DNA of 43,925 nucleotides. Source: Desulfurococcales archaeon (lineage in GTDB: Archaea; Thermoproteota; Thermoprotei_A; Sulfolobales; AG1). The DNA lies in contig WYEN01000045.1 of NCBI GenBank assembly GCA_009903825.1, positions 1-43,925 on the forward strand, read 5' to 3'. The notes under the pieces are model-generated. The model was not told where the DNA came from and searched no databases. It was given only the letters and a program-made list of their open reading frames with translations. Of the stretch, positions 9,269 to 18,185 are shown one piece after another (the first letter of the stretch is position 1; each line of letters opens with the position of its first letter). Position numbers and translations under genes: made by a program.

Positions 9269-10475
9269 ACTCTTTCTCTCCAACAATTTTTCTAACATAT
9301 TCTTTTTTTATCTCGAGAATTAGTTTAGGAAGATCGATCTTTACTGGACATGCCATGCCACAGTTTCCCGCTTGTGCACATAACATGCTTAGATATCCTG
9401 CAGCATCTCTATGCCCAAGAATATAAAGCCACACAACTCCCATAGGACCGTTAAATCCTTCATATCCATATCCAGGGCCTATAGTCTCATACACTGGACA
9501 CTCAAATAGACATCTGCCACATCTCACACATCTCAACATCTGTGAGAACACAGGATCTCTAGAAGCTCTTAATCTTCCATTGTCTAAAAGAATTATATGA
9601 AGTTCTCTAGGCCCTTGTGCTCCGTATACCCTCACATGTTCTATATCAGCTGTAGAGCTGGGGCCTGTTATAATGTTTATATAAGTGGGAGGATAGAGAC
9701 CATCATATGTCGCCTGCACTATGGCGACTTTTATGGCGTCCTCAAGAGTAGGAACAATCTTGTCTATAGGCACTAAAGCTATATGTTTTTTAGGTATCGA
9801 GGTAACTAATCTTATGTTGCTCTCATTCTCTACTAAAACTATAGATCCTGTGTCAGCAGCAAGAGCGTTTGCTCCTGAGATCCCTACGTCTGCAGAGAAA
9901 ATCTTTTTTCTAAGAAACTCTCTGACGCTCCAAGCAATCTCTTCAGCTGATGACGTCTCAGAGATCTTTATACCAATTTTTCTGAGACCTTTAGCAATCT
10001 CTTTTCTAGTGATATGGATCGCCGGCGCAACAGGATGAGAAGGTTCTTCCTCTAGAACCTGAATAAGAAACATACCAAGATCTGTCTCCCAAACCTCTTT
10101 ACCAAGTCTTCTTAAATACTCGTTCAGCTTGATCTCTTCAGTAGCCATGCTCTTAGCCTTGATCACGACTTTGTCTGAGCCTATTATATCAGAGATTATT
10201 TTTCTAGCTTCTTCAGCGTCTCTAGCAAAATAAGCTTTAGAACCATTTTTCTCAATATTTCTCATGGCAGTCTTAATAAGATCCTCTAGATGAGATATAG
10301 AATAATCTTTTATTTTAACAATCTCATCAGCATATCTCTTTATATGAGGATATTCATTTAAAAGGATCCATATCTTCTCAGAGGAGCTTTGAACTATTCT
10401 ATTAATCTGTTTTCTAACATCTTCATCACTGAGTATTCTATTGATCTTCTCAATGACCTCTTTCATAAAAATCAT
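9258..10475 (-). CDS. lutB: LutB/LldF-like iron-sulfur protein with LUD domain
   Basis: 405 residues. The LUD domain spans about 60-290 (KAKSMATEEI, GANALAADTGSIVLVENE, GPSSTADIE), followed by a ferredoxin region: CVRCGRCLFECP (C306, C309, C312, C316) and a second, irregular set C356, C362, C366 (MLCAQAGNCGMACP), the same spacing oddity seen in LutB. With LutA and LutC, LutB oxidises L-lactate in bacteria; no lutC is visible here. It overlaps the upstream lutA-like gene as ATGA. Confidence 0.88.
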   Translation of the reverse strand: MIFMKEVIEKINRILSDEDVRKQINRIVQSSSEKIWILLNEYPHIKRYADEIVKIKDYSISHLEDLIKTAMRNIEKNGSKAYFARDAEEARKIISDIIGSDKVVIKAKSMATEEIKLNEYLRRLGKEVWETDLGMFLIQVLEEEPSHPVAPAIHITRKEIAKGLRKIGIKISETSSAEEIAWSVREFLRKKIFSADVGISGANALAADTGSIVLVENESNIRLVTSIPKKHIALVPIDKIVPTLEDAIKVAIVQATYDGLYPPTYINIITGPSSTADIEHVRVYGAQGPRELHIILLDNGRLRASRDPVFSQMLRCVRCGRCLFECPVYETIGPGYGYEGFNGPMGVVWLYILGHRDAAGYLSMLCAQAGNCGMACPVKIDLPKLILEIKKEYVRKIVGEKEFSQ

Positions 10476-11422
10476 CTCAAAAGTTCAGCCAGATCTTTTA
10501 TCTCAACATTATATTCATCGGCATATCTCGATAAAGATATAAAACATATAGGACACATGACAAGGATCTTTCTAGAATATCTAGACAGCTCTTCTAATCT
10601 AATTTTAGCCATAGATCCTGAGAGAGATGGAGATATAGACTCTATAGGTCCTCCACAACATCTCGTTCTCTCACGACTTCGAGAAGGCTCGCGGATCTTG
10701 ATCCCGATTTTCTCTAAAACTTTTCTAGGCTGATCAATTATATTTAAATATCTAGCTAATAGACATGGATCATGGATCACATATTCATCTGAGACTCGTA
10801 TTTCTGTCAAAAGATCTGTCCTCTCACTAAGGATCTCTATGTAATGTGTAACTTCAAAATTAAAATTGTCAACATATTTAGGATATACATCTTTCAAAAC
10901 ATGATGTGTATGAGGATCTATTGTAATGATCTTTTTCACACCATGTTTTCTAAAGATCTCTACAACTTTTTTCGCATGATTTATGAAATATTCTTCGAGA
11001 CCTAGCTCATATAATAACGCGCCGCTGTAAGGCTCCTCCTCATATAGATAAGCAATATTTGCATCATATTTCAACAATATTTTAACTATATTCATTAAGA
11101 TCTCTGAAGATCTTTTTCTCTCATTTTCTGAGACCCCCATTATACTTGTGACATCTATCACTCTAGAAAGTACTCCACCAAGTTTGAGAGCCACTCCAGA
11201 GAGACCGTGTCTCTCAGTTTTAGCTAATTGTTCGACCAGCCTCTTTATATAAGGAGCCATCTGATACATACATGATGTATAAAGAATCTTCTCACCACTT
11301 CTTGGCATAGAAATGTTCTCAGCCCACTCCACACATCTTTTCATATCTATGCCGACAGGATTTCCAGTTCTCTTATGATTAGATATGATCAGTCTCAGAA
11401 CATCTTCAAGCGGAAGAGTCAT
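10472..11422 (-). CDS. LutA/HdrB-like CCG-domain protein
   Basis: 316 residues with two cysteine-rich (CCG) regions: TSCMYQ near C51, and IHDPCLLARY, TRCCGG and MCPICF in the second half. These motifs bind non-cubane or 4Fe-4S clusters in heterodisulfide reductase B, GlcF and LutA. It lies directly upstream of lutB with a 4-nt overlap, so the two act together. It could also complete the GlcF-like role for the convergent dehydrogenase-ferredoxin pair. The first CCG motif is reduced compared with typical HdrB. Confidence 0.82.
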   Translation of the reverse strand: MTLPLEDVLRLIISNHKRTGNPVGIDMKRCVEWAENISMPRSGEKILYTSCMYQMAPYIKRLVEQLAKTERHGLSGVALKLGGVLSRVIDVTSIMGVSENERKRSSEILMNIVKILLKYDANIAYLYEEEPYSGALLYELGLEEYFINHAKKVVEIFRKHGVKKIITIDPHTHHVLKDVYPKYVDNFNFEVTHYIEILSERTDLLTEIRVSDEYVIHDPCLLARYLNIIDQPRKVLEKIGIKIREPSRSRERTRCCGGPIESISPSLSGSMAKIRLEELSRYSRKILVMCPICFISLSRYADEYNVEIKDLAELLR

Positions 11423-11517
11423 TTTAACACCCGAGACAATTACCTATCCCAATGATTAGATATATACATGACATATAAAGCTCTATGAAAAGTTAAAAAA
11501 GAATCTTTTTAAACAAT

Positions 11518-12375
11518 TTATCTCTCGATCTCTTCGACTTCTCTATACCAAGGTTTAGAGGTTCCTATCTTAGATCTTTTTATCCATTCTTTGCTTTTAG
11601 GCTTCTCATCAATTTTTTTATTCAAAAGATCTATTTTTTTAAGAATTTTATCGACATACTCAGGCATCTTCTGAGAAAGCTCTGCGACAACTATATATCT
11701 AAGTTTGTTAAGATTAGTTGTTGCATCATACCAGAAGCCCCAGTCTTTTGAGAGAACATCAGATATATATTCGTCATCTATACAATCTCTATCTACTCTG
11801 CCTATCTCTGAGCACAGCTCATGACCGTGAAAGAGAACAGAAAGATCTATAAGATCTTTTCTATTAATCTCATGAATCTGAAGCTTCTCTAAGACAAGAT
11901 CTGCAAGTGATATTGTTGGAAAGTCCAGCTCTAATCTTCCTCTCCCAGGTCGGTCTCCAAAGAAGATATCATGACTAAACTCAAGTTTGTCAAAAAATAT
12001 GTCTATATGAAAATAATCGTTAGGATGATAATACACTAGTCTTCTTGCACCAAATAATGCTTTAACGTAAGGATCATATTTATATTTAAGTTCTTTCTCA
12101 AAATAATCTATGATCTCTTTTCTCTGTCTGCTATATCCGATTAAATCAAGATCTGTGAATAAATTCTCTTCATCTTTAAATCTCTTCATTACATCATATA
12201 TTCTCAAACTCTCTCTCTTATCTAGAGAATGAATATATATTGCGACAGCTCCCATAACTCTTAAAATAATATTTCTCTTCTGAGCTCTCTCTATTATCTC
12301 TCTCACTATATTTATAAACTCTTCAGGGCTTAACGAGACTTTCTTTCCTAGACCACTCATTTTCTCAACCTTCAA
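11518..12375 (-). CDS. Nucleotidyltransferase-fold protein (AbiEii-like)
   Basis: 285 residues. The N-terminal half has the nucleotidyltransferase pattern: RVMGAVAIY (39-47), paired metal ligands in TDLDLIG (D75, D77) and a third acidic residue in FHIDIFF (D125). A later LADLVLEKLQIHEINRKDLIDL segment is like the helical part of AbiEii-type proteins. The listed start is TTG inside the phosphoesterase gene; an ATG at 12360, just after that gene's stop and preceded by AAGGTTGAG, is an attractive alternative. The substrate (tRNA, protein or small molecule) is unknown. Confidence 0.7.
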   Translation of the reverse strand: MKVEKMSGLGKKVSLSPEEFINIVREIIERAQKRNIILRVMGAVAIYIHSLDKRESLRIYDVMKRFKDEENLFTDLDLIGYSRQRKEIIDYFEKELKYKYDPYVKALFGARRLVYYHPNDYFHIDIFFDKLEFSHDIFFGDRPGRGRLELDFPTISLADLVLEKLQIHEINRKDLIDLSVLFHGHELCSEIGRVDRDCIDDEYISDVLSKDWGFWYDATTNLNKLRYIVVAELSQKMPEYVDKILKKIDLLNKKIDEKPKSKEWIKRSKIGTSKPWYREVEEIER

Positions 12376-13315
12376 CTTTCCAATAATTAATTAACCTGCC
12401 TTGATCTATTTCAATCACATATCCTTTTAAAACTCCCTCACTATACTCGCTTCCCGGGTTGACAACAATTGTTTTACCAATCTTATCCATGCCGCCTGAC
12501 TCATGAATGTGGCCATGTAATCCTATTATAGGCTGATATTTCTCAATAACTTTTCTCACAGCTTTACTGCCCACATGCTCATATTGTACTGCGCCAGCGA
12601 TAACCACAGGCTTAAGATCTTTTGTCAATTTAGGGGCAAGATCTAGATGAGTATTATATGGTGGAGCATGAAAGTTGAATATTGATTTAGAAGGATCTTT
12701 CAGCCTAGAGATCTGTCTCTCAAGATATTTCTCAAGATCATTCTCTTTCATCTCTCGAGGAGTATTCCAAGGAGTAGGATTCACATATGGTGAAGATATT
12801 ATCTCTATATTCTCTATAGATACCACCTTATCAATAGGATAGATCACGCCTCTATCTTCATATTCTCTGATCACATCATCAATGACATACTCATCATCAT
12901 TGCCCGGCATCACTATAGTGTTTATCTTTCTAGTATCTATCTTTTCAACCAACATGTTCATCCAAGATCTTATTCTCTCAATCATTTTCTCAATAATCAA
13001 TCTATTGACTTTATCAGGAGAATTCTTAAGCTCCTCCAGCTCCTTCTCATCTACACGAATGAAATAAGCTCCTGCACCTTCTAATCTCTCTTCAAATCTT
13101 CTAACCTCATCTTCGCCTTTAAGCTCCCATACTCTGCCGAAATATCTTGCTGTATAAAATCCTTCTCTTCTTTTTATTATTGGCACAAGAACTTTGCCCG
13201 TGAGATCTCCGGCTAAAATCAATGTGTTAACATTATATATCTCCACGGCCTTGAGCCATTTCCTCCATACAAGTGTTGATCCGTGGACATCTACTGAGAA
13301 AAAAATTTTTATCAT
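12365..13315 (-). CDS. Calcineurin-like metallophosphoesterase
   Basis: 316 residues with all the metal-binding blocks of the superfamily in order: DVHG (9-12), GDLTG (about 36-40), GNDDE (about 163-167), NFHAPPYNTHLD (about 223-234), GHIHESGG (about 274-281) and a terminal NPGSEY. There is an insertion of about 80 residues between the second and third blocks. The gene ends 11 nt inside, or just before, the nucleotidyltransferase-fold gene, suggesting one functional unit. Phosphodiesterase or phosphatase activity is expected; the substrate is unknown. Confidence 0.85.
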   Translation of the reverse strand: MIKIFFSVDVHGSTLVWRKWLKAVEIYNVNTLILAGDLTGKVLVPIIKRREGFYTARYFGRVWELKGEDEVRRFEERLEGAGAYFIRVDEKELEELKNSPDKVNRLIIEKMIERIRSWMNMLVEKIDTRKINTIVMPGNDDEYVIDDVIREYEDRGVIYPIDKVVSIENIEIISSPYVNPTPWNTPREMKENDLEKYLERQISRLKDPSKSIFNFHAPPYNTHLDLAPKLTKDLKPVVIAGAVQYEHVGSKAVRKVIEKYQPIIGLHGHIHESGGMDKIGKTIVVNPGSEYSEGVLKGYVIEIDQGRLINYWKVEG

Positions 13316-13332
13316 TTCTCTACTTCCCCTAT

Positions 13333-14973
13333 TTATGCTGGAGGTATCTGAGAATATATTTTCGAAGGATCTATGCCTCTGGCTCTGTTTCTAGCAGACA
13401 TATAGGTGAATATCGATAATCCTAGTACGCCTACTATAATATTGATCAATACAATCATAGGATCTGTATATGATGTCAGTATCATGAAGAACCATCCCAG
13501 ACCGAATATTATTGCCCCTACTATTGATGCTAACAATTTTGATGGAAACACCATTCTCTCAAAAAGATCAGGTCTCCACCACGGGGCCAGCATTAATGCA
13601 AGTCCAGTCGGCCATACAAATAGAAAGACGCTGAAATCTAAGAAAGATATCAACGCTTCTGCTGCTGAAAAGCCCATGTTCTCTAATAAAGTCATTAAAG
13701 CTCCGAAAGCAGCTAATATAGCTGTTACATGATTAGCCCATGTAGGTGCTGCAAATCTTGGAGACACCTCTGAAAGCTTCTCAGGAAGTATTCTGTCAAA
13801 AGCCATTGAGAAGAAGCCTCTCACTCCGCCGACCCATATAGGGATCACAGTATTAAAATACCACAGGAAGTAGGCTAATCCTATCGTCACAGCGATCACA
13901 GGATTTGGAAATGCTAACGAGGCAAAGAAGGGTACTGAGGCGTCTGGAGCAGGCTTTCCTCCTAATATGCTCTTTAGAACATCCTCATGTTCATACTTCA
14001 GATATGAGTATGATGCTAGAAAATCATAATTAAATATCCACGGCATGATCAATGCGTTAGCTAGATAAAGGATCATTACAAGAATAAATCCTATTGCATA
14101 GCCTCTTAAATAGCTTCTCGAAGGATCTTTTACTTCGCTACCTACAAAAGTTACTATCTCAAGACCTGTCCAAGCCCATAAAGTCCATAGAAGCATTCCA
14201 TAAGTTCCTGTCAAAAGATCATTTGGCGTGAGAGGTGATATTCCGGCGGATTTAGCCACAGTCTCATTCAATGCTGTCTCCATGATCTTTTGTGAGACTC
14301 CTGCTCCATATATGTTATCGAAACTGGCAACCCCGCCGCCTGCTCCCAGCGTTAAGAGAGCTATGAGAACTATTACTGTGACTGCCAATGGTATTATTGT
14401 TAGGATCCTCATGACCCATTTGATCACTTTCATGCCAGTATAATTTATAGCCCAGATCACTATGATCAGGATCAAAGCTATATAAAGCTGATTCATAGGA
14501 TCTGTTAATGCAGATGCCATATCAATAAATCCTTTATTTCCTGTTGAAAGACCTGCAACAACCAGAGGACCGCTGAGAGCTTTGATACCGATGAACAATA
14601 GAAATCCTGAGGCGATGGCGGCTCCGCCGCCTATTATGAAATACCAGAATGGCAAAAAGCCTAACACAGGATGAAGAGTTCTGGAGACAAATACATATAA
14701 ACTTCCAGACCTGGGGTAAGAGGCTACTATCAATGCAAAACCTATTACAAGAGGAAGAAACATTAAGCCTGCTATAAAGAATGCCAGCGCAATATTGCCT
14801 CCGTATGCGCTTGGATCTCCAAGGATCTTTACTGCGTAATAAGTCATTCCAGATGCCGCAGGCGTTGCCAAAGCCCATATAGCTATGTCAAACCATCCTA
14901 ATTCTCTTACTAATCCTGAGGCTCTTCTAACAAAAACTATTTCTTCACCCAAAATTTCACCTTCAAATATCAT
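13333..14973 (-). CDS. APC-superfamily amino-acid permease
   Basis: 546 residues with about 12-14 hydrophobic segments. The first helix region carries LGWFDIAIWALATPAASGM, and the region near TWANHVTAILAAFGAL also fits the amino acid-polyamine-organocation superfamily. TLWAWTGLEIVTFVGSEVKDPSRSYLRGY is a clear APC motif. It is a secondary transporter, probably importing amino acids or related amines; the substrate is not predictable. It ends 17 nt before the phosphoesterase gene on the same strand. Confidence 0.87.
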   Translation of the reverse strand: MIFEGEILGEEIVFVRRASGLVRELGWFDIAIWALATPAASGMTYYAVKILGDPSAYGGNIALAFFIAGLMFLPLVIGFALIVASYPRSGSLYVFVSRTLHPVLGFLPFWYFIIGGGAAIASGFLLFIGIKALSGPLVVAGLSTGNKGFIDMASALTDPMNQLYIALILIIVIWAINYTGMKVIKWVMRILTIIPLAVTVIVLIALLTLGAGGGVASFDNIYGAGVSQKIMETALNETVAKSAGISPLTPNDLLTGTYGMLLWTLWAWTGLEIVTFVGSEVKDPSRSYLRGYAIGFILVMILYLANALIMPWIFNYDFLASYSYLKYEHEDVLKSILGGKPAPDASVPFFASLAFPNPVIAVTIGLAYFLWYFNTVIPIWVGGVRGFFSMAFDRILPEKLSEVSPRFAAPTWANHVTAILAAFGALMTLLENMGFSAAEALISFLDFSVFLFVWPTGLALMLAPWWRPDLFERMVFPSKLLASIVGAIIFGLGWFFMILTSYTDPMIVLINIIVGVLGLSIFTYMSARNRARGIDPSKIYSQIPPA

Positions 14974-15072
14974 TTAAAAAATACGAATATATAAATATCA
15001 AGTATTTGTTTTTTGATCACTATGTATAATTTTATAAGCTAGCAATCTCAAACTCTAAAAATGCTCTCATTA

Positions 15073-15702
15073 TTATGATGTTATTAGATTTATAATTTCT
15101 TTAAATCCATTGTATAAGAGAAGTAGTGAAAATGTTATAAGAACTATTATAGAAAAGATCTTTATAACATATATGGTGGTTCTCTTATTCACTCTATATC
15201 CTGCTCTGATCATGAGAGGAAATATTATGATCCATGTGAGAATAGCTGTTAACAATCCTATCACAACACTTAATCCTAATATAGCTATCAGAGAGAGACC
15301 TGCTGTTGCCCACCAAAGTATCTGATAAGGATTTGTTATTCCGAGAAGAAGAGAAGTTAAATATGTCTTCACAAGATTACTTGAGCTTCGTCTCTTCTCA
15401 GGATCTATATTGATATCATTGTGCCAACCTCTGATCATTTCTATCACTAAAAACATCATATATCCTCCTCCAATAAAAAATATGAGAGGAGTCGCCGCAG
15501 AATTCTTCATCAATTCATAGAAAAATATCGTAAGGATCATGAAAATGACATCTGCACTTAACGCTCCTAAGCCTGTGAGAAAGCCTGCCCTGAAGGAATA
15601 TAAAGATCTGTCTGCTATCAAAGCATTCATAGGGCCAGGAGGCATTGCAAGACTTAGACCATAGACATATCCATATATAAAATTGATCAACTCTCTAAAC
15701 AA
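15073..15702 (-). CDS. LysE/RhtB family amino-acid exporter
   Basis: 209 residues with six predicted membrane helices. The N-terminal LAMPPGPMNALI motif matches the LysE signature (PGPxxxxx), as does GLGALSADVIFM; TSLLLGITNPYQILWW matches the second conserved block with its NP pair. It likely exports an amino acid or related small molecule. A 5-nt gap separates it from the small upstream gene on the same strand. Confidence 0.88.
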   Translation of the reverse strand: MFRELINFIYGYVYGLSLAMPPGPMNALIADRSLYSFRAGFLTGLGALSADVIFMILTIFFYELMKNSAATPLIFFIGGGYMMFLVIEMIRGWHNDINIDPEKRRSSSNLVKTYLTSLLLGITNPYQILWWATAGLSLIAILGLSVVIGLLTAILTWIIIFPLMIRAGYRVNKRTTIYVIKIFSIIVLITFSLLLLYNGFKEIINLITS

Positions 15703-15707
15703 TCTCT

Positions 15708-15953
15708 CTACCCAAGATCTTTATTAACATCTTTTTCTGAATCTTTCTTACATATTTTAATTAATATATACTCCGCAAGATCCTCTAGATAAGTATTAAA
15801 AAGATATGTAATAAGATCTATGTCAAAAGATCTTCCATGCAAACTTCTCAATATAAGATCTCTGATCATGCTCTCTCTAGACATCTCGTCGCCAGATAGC
15901 CATTTCTCCCAAAATTCTTCTTTATAATTAATATGTCTACTCATTTGTATCAT
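15708..15953 (-). CDS. Small uncharacterised protein (81 aa)
   Basis: I do not recognise this protein. It is charged, predicted mostly helical, without Cys pairs or membrane segments in the first half. The C-terminal EDLAEYILIKICKKDSEKDVNKDLG is a basic/acidic tail. It starts at ATG (MIQMSRH), with a second ATG three codons on. It lies 5 nt upstream of the LysE exporter, suggesting co-transcription, and is divergent from homoserine kinase. It could be a small regulator, but nothing in the sequence proves that. Confidence 0.55.
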   Translation of the reverse strand: MIQMSRHINYKEEFWEKWLSGDEMSRESMIRDLILRSLHGRSFDIDLITYLFNTYLEDLAEYILIKICKKDSEKDVNKDLG

Positions 15954-16020
15954 CTTTAAATATTAATTTAATAAGATTTATAATCTCTCTCACAATTTTT
16001 GTCTAAAGAGGTGTCTAATA

Positions 16021-17025
16021 ATGATCAGAAGATTTCTAGATAGCAATATGATAAAAGATTTTCTAAATATCAAATGTTCTTATTCAAAAAGGAAAAACAG
16101 GATCAGATTAAAAGTCTCAGCTCCAGCATCAATAGCTAATTTAGGACCTGGCTTTGATGTTCTTGCCGTGGCGATATCTGATCTAAAAGATATCTTAGAG
16201 ATATCTTATGACCCTCATGGATCAGATTTAGATCTAGAGGTACAAGGCATTGATATACCTAAGGAAGAGAATATAGTATATAGAATAGCATCTATATTTC
16301 AAGAATCATGCGAAGGAAGTCTTTATCTCAAACTTTTTAAAGGAATTCCTATATCAAAAGGCTTAGGAAGCTCTGGAGCATCTTCAGTTGCTGCTGTGGT
16401 AGGCCTCTCTAAGACGTACGGCATAGATCTATCAGATGAAGAGATCATATCTATCGCTGGATATGGAGAGTCTATTGTTGCTGGAGAACCTCATTATGAT
16501 AACGTCTCAGCATCTTATTTAGGAGGATTTGTTCTCATAGATCATGAGATGAATCGTTTTATTAAACTAGATATTAAGAAAGATATATGGTTCACAATAT
16601 TGATCCCTGAGATACCTGTTCCAGAGAATAAGACTCTTTACGCAAGATCTTTACTACCAAATAATTTAGATAGAAGAGATGTGATAAAACAAATGTCAAA
16701 TATAGCTAAATTACTCATAGGAATTTATAAAGAAGATCTGAAGATGATGGGAGAGGCTTTATCAAAAGATTATATAGCTGAGCCATATAGATCGAAGATG
16801 ATACCTTATTACTACGATCTTAAGAAGATCGCTTTGGAGAATGAAGCGTTGGGATTTAACATATCAGGCGCAGGTCCTTCAGTATTTGCATTAACAAAAG
16901 ATTCTTTTGATGCAGAGAGAGTTGGAAGGATCCTTTCAAAATATCTTTCTGAGAAAGGAGTAGAGAACAGATATTTCACAGCTAAGATAAACAATTTCGG
17001 AGCCGTCGTGGAGGTGATCATGTGA
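16021..17025 (+). CDS. thrB: Homoserine kinase (GHMP family)
   Basis: 334 residues. GHMP signatures are present: SAPASIANLGPGFDVL (about 34-49), the ATP-binding KGLGSSGASSVAA (about 117-129) and a C-terminal GAGPSVFAL (about 285-293). It makes O-phosphohomoserine for threonine synthesis. The N-terminus is about 30 residues longer than usual, but GAGGTG at 16008-16013 lies 7 nt before the ATG and supports this start. It overlaps the following PLP enzyme as GTGA. Confidence 0.92.
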   Translation: MIRRFLDSNMIKDFLNIKCSYSKRKNRIRLKVSAPASIANLGPGFDVLAVAISDLKDILEISYDPHGSDLDLEVQGIDIPKEENIVYRIASIFQESCEGSLYLKLFKGIPISKGLGSSGASSVAAVVGLSKTYGIDLSDEEIISIAGYGESIVAGEPHYDNVSASYLGGFVLIDHEMNRFIKLDIKKDIWFTILIPEIPVPENKTLYARSLLPNNLDRRDVIKQMSNIAKLLIGIYKEDLKMMGEALSKDYIAEPYRSKMIPYYYDLKKIALENEALGFNISGAGPSVFALTKDSFDAERVGRILSKYLSEKGVENRYFTAKINNFGAVVEVIM

Positions 17026-18185
17026 GAGAAGAGACTTTATCAGTTCATGGACATGAATATTTTGATGAAGAATATGGAGTTTTTATACCACCTATATATC
17101 TCTCAGCAATATTTGAACAGAAGATCCCGACGAGACAGAGCAGGAGAGGAACAGAACTTAAATATTCTAGAGAAGAGAATCCTACTGTATATTCTTTTGA
17201 GAAGATTATTGCTAAACTAGAGAAAGGTTTTGATGCTCTTGCATTTAACAGCGGGATGAGTAGTATATCAGCAACATTAATAGCGTTAACAAAGTCTGGG
17301 TCAAAAATTCTTGTTCCTTACGAGATGTATGGAACAACGATCCAATTAATAGATCTTTTGCAACAAAAGTTTGATGTTAAAAAAATATCTGTGTATCCAG
17401 ATACTAAGGATATTATTGAAGAGATCAAAAGATCAGGTCCTGACATAGTTTTTATAGAGACCATCACAAATCCCACGTTAAGAATATTTGATGTTCCTGA
17501 GATAGCCAAGACATGTAATGATCTTGGATGTTCATTAATAGTTGACAACACTTTTGCTACACCTATCTTATATAACCCTATTGAACATGATGCTAGAATC
17601 GTGATTCATAGCGTGACCAAATATATTGCGGGACACAATGACATAATAGGCGGAGTAGTGGTCGTAAAAAATCAAGAGGATCTTAATCTTTTATGGGATT
17701 GGAGAAGGATCTTAGGAGGGATCATGCAGCCTTTTGAAGCTTATATGGCTATTCGAGGAGTAAAGACTCTTAAGATAAGATTTGAGAAAACGTCTAACTC
17801 AGCAAAAGCTATAGCGGAGTTTCTCAAAGATCATTCTGCGGTGAAAGAGGTTTATTATCCAGGACTTGATGAAAGTCCTTATAAACCAGTGGCTGATAAA
17901 ATGTTTAAACAAAAGATCTATGGAGGGGTAGTCTCATTTGAAGTAAGAGGAGGAGCATCATCAGTAGATAAGATCTTGAGAAAAGTTAAGATTATAAAAC
18001 CTTCGCCAAGTCTAGGAGGGTCAGAATCTCTCCTCACTTATCCTATAATAAGTGCCTCAAAATACATACCTGAGGAGATTAGAAAGAGATTAGGAATAAC
18101 AGATGGTTTGTTAAGACTTTCTGTAGGACTTGAAGACACAGAAGATCTTATAGAAGATCTTTCGCAGGCTCTCTCTACGATATAG
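17022..18185 (+). CDS. Cystathionine gamma-synthase/gamma-lyase family PLP enzyme
   Basis: 387 residues, Cys/Met metabolism PLP-dependent family. The PLP lysine is K200 in SVTKYIAGHNDIIGG; ETITNPTLRIFDV (about 146-158) and SLIVDNTFATP (about 171-181, Asp for the pyridine N) are family blocks; SLGGSESLLTYP near the end binds the substrate carboxylate. The GTG start overlaps the thrB stop by 4 nt. Being coupled to homoserine kinase, it may use O-phosphohomoserine to make cystathionine or homocysteine, as plant CGS does (inference). Gamma-lyase activity cannot be excluded. Confidence 0.88.
   Translation: MREETLSVHGHEYFDEEYGVFIPPIYLSAIFEQKIPTRQSRRGTELKYSREENPTVYSFEKIIAKLEKGFDALAFNSGMSSISATLIALTKSGSKILVPYEMYGTTIQLIDLLQQKFDVKKISVYPDTKDIIEEIKRSGPDIVFIETITNPTLRIFDVPEIAKTCNDLGCSLIVDNTFATPILYNPIEHDARIVIHSVTKYIAGHNDIIGGVVVVKNQEDLNLLWDWRRILGGIMQPFEAYMAIRGVKTLKIRFEKTSNSAKAIAEFLKDHSAVKEVYYPGLDESPYKPVADKMFKQKIYGGVVSFEVRGGASSVDKILRKVKIIKPSPSLGGSESLLTYPIISASKYIPEEIRKRLGITDGLLRLSVGLEDTEDLIEDLSQALSTI

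Noticed and set aside
12365-13315. Mre11 partner for HerA-NurA
   Set aside because: The phosphoesterase lacks Mre11's length and C-terminal parts and is not linked to rad50, herA or nurA.
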